This document shows, one piece after another, positions 12,201-20,100 of a DNA stretch of 64,000 nt. Every line of letters begins with the position of its first letter. The stretch's first letter is position 1. A model generated the notes under the pieces. It was given only the letters and a program-made list of their open reading frames with translations. It did not search any database and had not been told where the DNA came from. The stretch lies in assembly GCA_037783415.1 (NCBI GenBank), contig JAZGTN010000098.1, positions 1,736,001 through 1,800,000 on the forward strand, read 5' to 3'. The DNA comes from Leptasterias polaris. Lineage: Eukaryota > Echinodermata > Asteroidea > Forcipulatida > Asteriidae. A program made the position numbers and the translations under genes.

Positions 12201-12971
12201 CTATAAAATCGTAAGTTGCGGACAGGATGTTGTTTCAACTAATTTAATTATTTTAACAGAAAATTATCGTCGATAGTTTGATAACAAAATGTTGGGTACA
12301 ACCATGGAGGAAGGAAAAGACAACTATAGAATGCAAGTACACTTTGAAGCTCTATCTGCGCCTCCGCGGAGGCGCAGATAGAGCTCCGAGTGTACCTGTA
12401 TTCTATAGTTACTCCGACTTGTATTTGATATTTTCTTCTTGAAGAAAATATCAAATACAAGTCTTTTAAAAGGGGTGAATTTTGACCGTAAAAATTTACC
12501 GTGGTTGTACAATTTTGAGAGCACTACGGTGTAGATTTCATGCATTGCTTACCACTTCGGTGTTTTAAAGGTAACAAATATATAGGCCTATCTGTGTGCC
12601 CACAACTTATGCGTATCACCTCATCGAGAGGGCTTGTGTACTACAAATGGACACATTTCTTCCAAAGTTTCACGAGTTCACAAATTGCAAAAGTATTATC
12701 AAGGGTAAGCCTATAAACTTTAGTTCAACCGCCCCTCTCAGTATGGTCCCCTCCCTCACTGATGGCTCACTGGAGGAAATCGGAACCGTCGACAAGGGGC
12801 CCCTTCAATGGCAGGGGCCGTTGGGGTGGCGGGTTGGTAGGCCCTATACCCTATAACAATTTTACAAAGTTAATGATCGTCCTCGTGGATAAACCTATGG
12901 TAAACGACTAACTATCAAACATGTAAAAACTATATACTTGCCCCCGCCATCACAACAACTAGTTGCAACAT
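5453..12971 (-). CDS. Type I membrane protein with FN3-like ectodomain (whole gene span)
   Basis: Six minus-strand exons (11143-11092, 10378-10200, 8751-8656, 8101-8017, 7002-6667, 6249-5453) join in matching phases into 515 codons including the stop, plus a tentative signal-peptide exon at 12971-12938. Exons two to four build a fibronectin-III-like fold (SVRVMFD, RYRVKI, FSGLKEGTYSLKIIV). A short stalk with VCGKNNC follows. Then comes a Thr/Gln/Pro-rich juxtamembrane stretch, one hydrophobic helix (VAVIAGPVAFLGLLAATAYCI) and the stop-transfer run KKRER. The cytoplasmic tail is about 300 residues. This fits a single-pass receptor or adhesion protein at the plasma membrane. I recognise no signalling domain in the tail (no kinase, TIR or SEFIR is evident), so ligand and pathway are unknown. 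It is transcribed away from the dynein gene. Exon linkage is inference from splice sites and phase. Confidence 0.6.
6667..7002 (-). CDS. Transmembrane exon
   Basis: The acceptor AATTTTCAG lies just above 7002; entry is in phase 1. It encodes a Thr/Gln/Pro-rich juxtamembrane stretch, then a transmembrane helix at about 6773-6840 followed by KKRER, then DMELEELQNN. The proposed donor (AAAA before GTATAT, exon end 6667) is weak. If it is not used, translation stops two codons further on at TAG 6659-6661, giving a short tail ending HDKSI. Both forms may exist. Confidence 0.65.
7141..7345. repeat. Region of repeated ACCCGGAT / CTGACCC words
   Basis: ACCCGGATAT, CCGGGTCAG, GATCCGGGT and TGACCCG recur in both orientations. 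A related, eroded stretch lies at about 9113-9300 (GGGCCTGACTCATTTCTGGG, CTGACCCGGGA). Both are in introns of the minus-strand gene and probably represent one dispersed element. Confidence 0.4.
7655..7710. promoter_or_regulatory. Three spaced AGCAAC motifs (X-box-half-like)
   Basis: AGCAAC occurs at 7662, 7682 and 7704, each in a CCATAGCAACCAAT-like setting. RFX X-boxes end in RGYAAC, so these resemble half-sites. The first half of the X-box is imperfect in each. The function is speculative; it may just be a small tandem repeat. Confidence 0.2.
8017..8101 (-). CDS. Exon: end of FN3-like domain and stalk
   Basis: The acceptor TTTCCAAAG precedes the exon at 8101 and the donor GTAAGT follows 8017. 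It enters in phase 0 and encodes IIVKPTQPDVCGKNNCRQSG, then YQDFIIPA. A second AG 25 bases further in (after CAACC) would break phase with the upstream exon, which is why I chose the longer form. The two nearby cysteines could form a stalk disulfide. Confidence 0.6.
8656..8751 (-). CDS. Exon: second half of FN3-like domain
   Basis: The acceptor ACAATACAG and donor AAG/GTAACC bound 32 codons in phase 0-0. The TEFSGLKEGTYSLK pattern is the typical loop and F strand of a fibronectin type III fold. It joins directly to IIVKPT of the next exon, completing the G strand. Confidence 0.65.
10200..10378 (-). CDS. Exon: first half of FN3-like domain
   Basis: The acceptor CAACCTTAG lies above 10378. It enters with two bases and encodes SPSRRSITVSTGQW, then NSVRVMFDMADPSLNIDRYR, as expected for FN3 strands A to C. 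The donor after AAT (GTACAT) is weak but gives phase 0, matching the next exon. A stronger-looking GT further on would shift phase. NTT is a potential N-glycosylation site. Confidence 0.6.
11092..11143 (-). CDS. Exon: N-terminal hydrophobic segment
   Basis: The acceptor TTTGTTTGTTACAG and donor TATG/GTAAAT bound 52 bases. Read in phase 0 it gives ISLLQCGHISSAQTYIY and leaves phase 1, matching the next exon. It may be the end of a signal peptide plus the first mature residues. Confidence 0.55.
11828..12001. repeat. (TTG/CTG)n microsatellite with TTCGCT interruptions
   Basis: A mixed TTG and CTG trinucleotide run is interrupted at intervals by TTCGCTTTG. On the minus strand it reads as poly-Thr/Thr-Lys or poly-Gln-type frames, but it lies in an intron of the minus-strand gene and is not coding. 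Confidence 0.9.
12322..12410. repeat. 89-bp inverted repeat with 38-bp perfect core
   Basis: The arms run from AACTATAGAAT to ATTCTATAGTT. The centre, from AGCTCTATCTGCGCC through CCGCGG to its mirror image, is a perfect palindrome with essentially no loop. Only the outer arms carry mismatches. Confidence 0.9.
12416..12463. repeat. 48-bp perfect inverted repeat
   Basis: A 23-bp arm starting GACTTGTATTTGATATTTTC, a two-base TT centre, and an exact reverse complement. It begins 6 bp after the preceding 89-bp palindrome. Confidence 0.95.
12938..12971 (-). CDS. Candidate first coding exon (signal peptide start)
   Basis: The ATG at 12971-12969 opens MLQLVVVMAGA and runs to a GTATAT donor. The hydrophobic start suits a signal peptide. 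It leaves phase 1, whereas the exon at 11143 needs phase 0, so either an exon is missing between them or this is not the true first exon. Confidence 0.3.
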
Positions 12972-13407
12972 GTGACTCGCTGGTGACCGTCTGTAACCCA
13001 CACTGCTAGTCATGTCCACGAAGATATGTTGCTCCCAACTAGGCCTAACAGTTATAATAGAAGGGGAGTTTCTGTGTTATCAATCCACCGCATTTGTTTT
13101 ATACTATCATTTCCTTGTGTATCTCCGGCAAATGTGGCAAAAGTGATAATAACTCTTTTTATCGACTAACGATAAAATGCTTTAGGCCTATACACAGGGC
13201 GAACTTTTATGTGTTCTACCCGCAAGCTATGTATGCTGCCTAGTGCGGATACAATTGTACAAGCTTAAGGGGTATTCACCGTGCGGCAATGCCGTGCATA
13301 CGTGCGTTAATGTTGGGCAACTTAGGTAATTATGTTTTTGTGGGGAAATTGTTTACGTTGCTTTGTTTTACAGTCCTCTTTATGCAAAAATGTTGTGGTT
13401 TACAGCT

Positions 13408-13480
13408 AGCCAATGGGGTGTGTGGTGTGACAACATTTAGCCAATGGGGTGTGTGGTGTGACAACATTTAGCCAATGGAT
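13408..13480. repeat. 31-bp tandem repeat
   Basis: AGCCAATGGGGTGTGTGGTG plus GACAACATTT is present twice, followed by the start of a third (AGCCAATGG). Each unit carries a CCAAT core. It lies between the two divergent genes. Confidence 0.85.
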
Positions 13481-14029
13481 GGTATCCTTGCGTTGTTGGG
13501 GACGCTACCATGAGCGTGGGTATAGCATGCAGTCCTGATTCAAGGTCACTTTGTCACTGCCTTTCAACATGAACGGGCACTTTTAATTTTCTGACATATA
13601 ATTTTATTTAATTCCCACCACTCCCACCCTACTGTTTTGCCAGTGAACTAATTATATTCGCCAATGAGGTATGGCGTGTTTACGGGATTCACACAGTTTT
13701 TTTAGTTTTGGGGTTATAGTTGCAAGTAAATGTACTTTGCTCCAACTAGTTATTCAACTTTGAACACCTCTCTGTTCAATAAGCTTACACACCCTTTTAT
13801 ATTAAGATCATATATTGATATATTGTAACAATAAGTTGTGTTAGCGCTCTGATGTACCACAGGGGCTAATTCCGACCGCATGTGCCAAGGTGGAACTTCA
13901 CAACTTAATTGATTGAGGGTTAAATAAAATTGTATAATTTTCAGGTATGATTATTTTGAAGAATTGTTTCATTGCATTCCGCCTGTGTACCCACGTGGTT
14001 TGATTCAGGTGTGTACACAGATAAATGTT

Positions 14030-14395
14030 TGGCCAGGTGCCAATTAAATAATTTGGGCGTGGTGCCCAAGAATGGTTGGTGTACCCAATGTTAAAAGATG
14101 CCAGTTGGGCCATTTTAAAAGATGCCAGGTGTGCCAAAAGTTGTGGTTTAATTATTATGGGCGTGGTGCCCATTATTGGTTGTGTCACATGTACCATTAA
14201 AAGATGCCAGGTGAGCCAATTAAAAGAAGCCAGGTGCGCCAATTTGTGGTTTGGCACTTGTTTGCCAATGAATTACTTTGGGCGTGGTGCCCAGTAATGG
14301 TTGTGGTCACGTGTACAAATAAAAGAAGCCATGTGGGCCAAATTTGATGGGTGGGTTGTACGCCCAACAATGGTGGGGGTCAGGTGTATCCCAAG
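14030..14395. repeat. Degenerate tandem repeat with GGCGTGGTGCCC
   Basis: GGGCGTGGTGCCCA, AAAAGATGCCAGGTGNGCCAA and TTGTGGTTT recur in diverged blocks. The words TTGGC and GCCAA are frequent. No coding sense is evident. Confidence 0.6.
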
Positions 14396-14639
14396 CTCTT
14401 TTTAAGTGTGGGAATGGATTGCCAATACGTTTTTCGGCATCCTCCACAATTTTTTGTTTGGCAATAAAAAACAGTTTTCAGAGGCTGTGACAATCAATCA
14501 AATTATAAGTTGTCTGCTTGTTTTATTCGAATCTGTGTATAACTCAAAGTTGATATAGCTACACACAATGGTGTGGTCTTCGCAGCAAAACTTAAACTAG
14601 TTTGTATGGTGGCCCTGAAGGGACATCGCATATCGCATA

Positions 14640-14950
14640 CGTGTGCGCACACGTATGCAATGTCGTGAAACAATTCGCGAATATGTGCGCACACGTATGC
14701 AATGTCGTGAAACAATTCGCGAATATGTGCGCACACGTATGCAATGTCGTGAAACAATTCGCGAATATGTGCGCACACGTATGCAATGTCGTGAAACAAA
14801 TCGCGAATATGTGCGCACACGTATGCAATGTCGTGAAACAAATCGCGAATATGTGCGCACACGTATGCAATGTCGTGAAACAAATCGCGAATGTGTGCGC
14901 ACACGTATGCAATGTCGTGAAACAAATCGCGAATGTGTGCGCACACGAGT
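14640..14950. repeat. Left-arm array of 42-bp units (7 units)
   Basis: From the outer end inward, three units carry AATTCGCGAATATG, two carry AAATCGCGAATATG and two carry AAATCGCGAATGTG. The units contain the self-complementary words TTCGCGAA and GTGCGCAC. Confidence 0.92.
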
Positions 14951-15254
14951 GCGAATATATTTGCAATGTCGTGAACGTTTATTGCATACCAAGTTGCATA
15001 CCTTTGGGATGATGTCATAGTTGCAGACAATTTGTTAGAGACCTAGGGAGTACGTGGCGCTACAGTCAGGCTCCTGTAAGCATGGCTAAAAGAAATACGC
15101 CACCCGCCTCGCTTGCCTCACAACAATGACTACCGCTGCAATGACTACCGCTAATCTCACTGTAGGCAAGAAACCCCCCAGATCATTAGACATTTTATTC
15201 AAAGGTATGCAACTTGGTATGCAATAAACGTTCACGACATTGCAAATATATTTG

Positions 15255-15484
15255 CAGACGTGTGCGCACATATTCGCGAATTGTTTCACGACATTGCATA
15301 CCGTGTGCGCACACATTCGCGATTTGTTTCACGACATTGCATACGTGTGCGCACACATTCGCGATTTGTTTCACGACATTGCGTACGTGTGCGCACATAT
15401 TCGCGAATTGTTTCACGACATTGCATACGTGTGCGCACATATTCGCGAATTGTTTCACGACATTGCATACGTGTGCGCACACGT
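15255..15484. repeat. Right-arm array of 42-bp units (5 units, inverted)
   Basis: The same unit as in the left arm, reverse-complemented. Two unit-specific variants, CATTGCGTACG and CATACCGTGTG, are also found at the equivalent places of the right arm of copy 2. Confidence 0.92.
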
Positions 15485-16634
15485 ATGCGATATGCGATGT
15501 CCCTTCAGGGCCACCATAAGTTTGCATTGTTTTTGCACAGCCTTATATATAACCGTATGCGTGTTGTTTCATAGATTGTTTATTTACATTTCATCAACAT
15601 TCTTTCGTACCCTGAAAATGTAAGTAGCCGGCTCATGGCCGTAGAACTTTGGAAAGAATAACAGGTCAGAGTCTATTGGTTTAAGAAAACAAAAATTACC
15701 AAAACGGAATTAGATGGTTTTTCTTCACCCACATTGTTCGCATAATGATGCACTCACTGAAATCAAGAAGTCGATGAAAGTCTATTGTCGGTTTCTTTTC
15801 AGCGTGGATTTGTTGGTGCCACGTTGAAAAGGTAAAAAGGGTTTCCAAATAGTCAGCTGACAACATTGTCCTTATTTTCCAGCAATATTGTGCCTGCCTT
15901 GTAAATCCCTGTTGTAGTAGGAACATTTACCATGTGAAATAGGCTTGAATTTTGACAAGGGTAAACATTGAACAGACCTAACTGATTAATGGCAATTTCC
16001 CTCATCAATTTTGAGAGAGCGGTTGATGAGAAAGCCTTGGTATAATAAATGCAATCTATCGGGGATAATAATATCTGTTTCGACGCTAGTAAGGTCTTTT
16101 GGTGGCCCTAGTTAATTGGGGGTGGGGCGGGGGGTGGAGAACAAGGAGTATTTCCAATTTACATCAACCACAAACATTGAGTGCCTTTATAAGCCAATTG
16201 TTATAGGTTAATATATTAAAAGTGTTAACATTTCAATTTTGTGTAAGGCATTTTGGATTTATTGCATCTGTCAAGGAACTTCCATGCCAAACGGGACACT
16301 GAAACATGTAAACTATCCCACACGTTGTTGTTGTTCTGTTGTGTAGGCTATGGATGTCTATCCGTTGAAATTGGGGACTTTATACAAAAGGTATCCAGGT
16401 GTTTTGACATAGCGAGGACGTCCTCAATTTGCTTTCGTGAACAAACCCAATGGAACGTCGCAAAAAAAAAAAATGCACAAGTCCAAAACAATGGGAAACT
16501 TCAAAGAGAATTCCTCGATTTACGGGGTAGGCCTAAATAATACTAAACATAGGCCCCTAGACACTTTAAACCCACATTCCTACGATATGGTGTATATATA
16601 CCTACTTAAAATTTACTTCAAGTAATAGTTAGAG

Positions 16635-16680
16635 TTGTTGTTGTTGTTTATTGCTGTTGTTGTTGTTGTTGTTGTTTGTT
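16635..16680. repeat. (GTT)n microsatellite
   Basis: Repeated TTG/GTT triplets upstream of the dynein 5' region, followed by a T-rich stretch. Confidence 0.9.
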
Positions 16681-16929
16681 TGTCATTTTTTTTCTCTCTC
16701 TTTTTTTTCCTTCTGTTTTACCAAGCCAGCTACAAAATGGAACGGCCATATCAACAATGTTTCAGTCACTTCACTGTTCAGCCTCCTCAAGGTGGATTTT
16801 TTAACCTTCTTGTTCTATTCGGAATACAATTTGATTTGAAAACTAACGCTTTTTTTAAAACCATAAAAATAATGATCGAAAGCCTATTCTTATCACTGAT
16901 GTGTAACTTTAAACCAATCACTTATTGTT

Positions 16930-17181
16930 TATTCTAGGGGCGTGTTTTTTTCTGAACAGCGCCCTCTTCTCTCCTCAAAATAGCAACATACGGAAGAAAA
17001 CACCAAACGTACACACACGCACGAGTCGTCGTCTGTAGTGTCGTCCGTAACACAAACTTTGAGCTGGGTGTTCTCTTACCACCGTTTCTCAGAGCAGAGT
17101 ACACTTGAATGAAACAAAATTGTTTTGATTGTAAACGAGGAAGGGATAGCATAACTATGACCGGATGGTAAACGTGCAGCC
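16930..17181 (+). promoter_or_regulatory. Putative dynein promoter and 5' UTR
   Basis: This is the sequence just upstream of the proposed start. Forkhead-like words TTGTAAACG and GGTAAACG lie at about 17130 and 17168, and a canonical TGTAAACA sits at about 17393 just inside intron 1. Cilia genes are often driven by FOXJ1 and RFX factors; their use here is inference. A short upstream frame (ATGACCGGATGGTAA) lies about 30 bases before the start. No TATA box is obvious. Confidence 0.3.
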
Positions 17182-17196
17182 ATGGGTAGTAAAGAG
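17182..17196 (+). CDS. DNAH3: Dynein exon 1 candidate (start codon)
   Basis: GCAGCCATGGGTAGTAAAGAG is followed by the donor GTAAGC. The ATG has a good Kozak setting and MGSKE joins in phase 0 to exon 2. The exon has only five codons, so it is a proposal. A rival first exon is the frame at 18541-18585 ([10 protein letters not shown]... ending in GAG before GTAGGC), also phase 0. Confidence 0.5.
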
Positions 17197-20100
17197 GTAA
17201 GCAAAGCATCATTTTCTTTGGTGCAATGACTGTTTTCAGTTTCACAACGCAACCTACTAACTACTTTACACATGTCCCCGGCCGGCTGTGCCGTGTCCTA
17301 CCTTCCGTGGTTACAGTATCGTAGGACGCCCTGGGCCCCTGTATTCAGGGCGCCCCTGAAATCGAGGCAAATCTTTTACCTCTCTGTGCGCGATGTAAAC
17401 AGTCCCTAGATACAATTTTTGTGGTTTGACTTGCCAAGCAAAGAGTCTCCTCTCATTTTGACCAAAACTTAGAAACATGTAAGGCTCCACTGGTTAGTTG
17501 CACTTGTAAATGCAAAAAGTTGTGGTATTTAGGCATTTCTGCAAGGTACAAAAATATGTCATACTGTCGGGGCCATAAAAAAAAAATTCCCCACCGAAAA
17601 AGTTTCATCAAACACTTTTTCAATTCACAATTCACGATGATCAAATCATGTGACTGAACATTCTGCTGAGCATTCTGGGGAAAAAAATACAGAGGCTTAA
17701 AGAAGCCACGTGCCTTATATCATTTTCTAATAGTCTGGATAATTTTTTTTTTTTAACACTCTATCATTTTTGTTATTAATATTAAAATTTAAACATCAGC
17801 TTTGTGATTCGATTATCACTGTTTATTTATATGCTTTATTTTAAATGTTAAGAAACATAAAAAGACACAAAACTAAATAAAAATAAGATTTCAAAGCCAA
17901 GAATTATTTACTTTTTTTTTTTTTTTTTAAGTTTGTGAAAAATACCATGGTTATTTTTAGAACTAAATAAAAAATATGTTGAATAAAATGAAGAAAACTG
18001 CTGGCTATAGAGTCATACACTAAGTCTCACAGAACACTTGTAGTCACTGCAGATGTTTCTTCCACGTATGGCTTCACCCGGACACCATACTTTCTTGTTT
18101 GCATCGAAAACAGGTCAAACTCAAAACAAATGGGACGCTATTGAAGTCATCGAAGATCGGTGCGTGGTGTGAAAGTTTCAATGTCCATCACGTTTTAATA
18201 TATGTTTGCATATTTCTTATAAACAAAGGAAGGTAATTAGGGCATCAGTTGATTATGGAATATTTTTATTTTTTTTCAATTCAAAGAAAAAGGCATACTA
18301 CATCGAAAACCGGACAGGGGAGGATACACACACACAGTGACGAGCTGTCCATGGAAGGGGAAGGAAGGGCAAGGGGGGAGGGAGGGTCCGTTCAAACTCT
18401 GCTTACTGTTTATGAAGCCTTCGTTGAATTGAGCATTTTCATATAAAAAAAACATTCGTGACAGTCATGGATGTTGTGATATTTGCGTCAATTTTATTTA
18501 AATGGAGTAATTGTTTGTCTTTATTTATATCTTGTGACATGAATGATGAAGTGTCAGATCCTGGTGAAACTATTACCATGGAGGTAGGCCTAAAATTAGT
18601 CTTAGAAAAGGAGTGGCTGAAAGATGGACAATTGTTCCACATTTACTAGAAACAGAAAACTTGATTGTATTTGTGTATGTTATTCCCATTTAAAGACGAA
18701 GTTCAGGATTTCAATCTGAAACAGAAAGCGCACTGATTTACACCAGAGCTAATCCTCAACAGAAGTGTTTCTTTCTGAAAAGCTGTAAATAGTTAAGGGA
18801 AAAAAGAAAAAAAAGAAACCCCAAATATTACCATTGCTGATTTTGATTGCCGCTACTGAAGTAAGCAAGATATAAACTTGAATAGAAATCCCTGACAAAA
18901 CAAACGATTTTCCATTGTTTTAACTTTTAAAACGTGAGAGCCAAACTTTGCAGAAAATCTTCACAGGTTGGCTGGATGTATTGTGTCTTTGTTGAAAATA
19001 CATGTAGAGTGGATGAATGAATGGACAAACTGATTCTGGTCTTTAAAAACAATAGTTAATGCTTTATTTTCCCTTTTAAAAAAATAGTTTAAAACAAATG
19101 TAATATTGACTTAAGGTTAAAAAAATTTCACTGGAAATCGCTTTGTTTAATCTATAGTTTCAGTCAAGACTATTTCTATGAACAATCATTGAGGATAGTA
19201 TTTGAAGTGGTGACTTTCAGAAGAATTTTTCCCAACATTACAGAAAGGTTGCTGTTATCGGAACTGCGCCTCTCCTTTAGTAGTACACAGACTTCTCAAA
19301 AGTAAGGATTGTCAGACAATGTAAGGTAAAAAGTGGCCTTTTCACAAGTGAAGAAATGCTTTTTATGTGCCAGTCAAAATCAGCCTACATGGGTCCTTGA
19401 ATCTGATTGCTTTCAAACTAATCTTATTGGCCAGGGCTACTAATCTTAAAAAAATGATTGTCCCAGATTCTGTGCAGTAGGCCCCCTATAATGTTTGAAG
19501 CTGAGCAACTGTATAGTGGATTCTTCTTCTTCCTATACAACTTACAAGTACAGTCCTCACATGGGATGTGAGTAATATCGTACTATGAAGTGCAAAAGTG
19601 AGCAGGCCGCGGGAACGGGTTTTCTTCAGTTCAAGACAACTCTATAATTTTGTAGTCTAACTGAAATGAAGAAATCCTCAATTTATTTGTTTCCTCCATT
19701 CTACCAAGTAGGTCATCTGTCAATCTTCCCCCAAAAGAATCAATAGACCTTATGCATTGACGTCACCAAGCCGCCATCGTAGAGGTAAACTGATGACGAA
19801 ACAATGGAAACGCGCTGATTTGTACGCGCGGCGCACAGGACTGGCCAATGAGCATCTTCCTTTTGACCTCTAGGTGAGGGCGCCCTACTCAAATGACGTC
19901 ATATGCATAAGGTCTATTATACTCAGACTTCGTGATGAACTACATCATCTGCAAGGGATGTCAAACTCCAACAAAGATTTTAGATTGTGGCGTTCATAAT
20001 TCAGTTTATAATACTACATGTAGGTCATCGGTCAAACTTCCCCCAATAATTTAAAAAGTATAGCGGATTGGTGATTGACAGTTTGTTAAATTTCAAATAG

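Larger units (their letters stand above)
14605..15518. mobile_element. Foldback element copy 1
   Basis: The termini are perfect inverted repeats starting TATGGTGGCCCTGAAGGGAC and continuing through ATCGCATATCGCATACG. The 6-bp direct repeat AGTTTG flanks both ends (14599-14604 and 15519-15524). The left arm holds seven 42-bp units and the right arm five in inverted orientation; each unit has TGTCGTGAAACAA, TTCGCGAA or ATCGCGAA, and GTGCGCACACG. A unique centre of about 230 bp contains CCACCCGCCTCGCTTGCCTC. No transposase is present, so it is non-autonomous. The structure is like the TU/foldback elements known from sea urchins. The long open frames on both strands arise because 42 is divisible by 3 and the unit lacks stops; they are not genes. 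Confidence 0.92.

Noticed and set aside
14640..14950. CRISPR-like array
   Set aside because: The units are directly adjacent with no variable spacers, and the genome is eukaryotic.
14592..15030. Long overlapping open frames on both strands (up to 175 codons) in the 42-bp repeats, and the same at 20.5-21.6 kb
   Set aside because: The period is a multiple of 3 and the unit lacks stops, so many frames stay open. They lie inside foldback element arms and have no gene-like ends.
18458..18649. 63-codon frame as an internal dynein exon
   Set aside because: There is no AG acceptor before it; at most its 18541-18585 part could be an alternative first exon, mentioned under findings.
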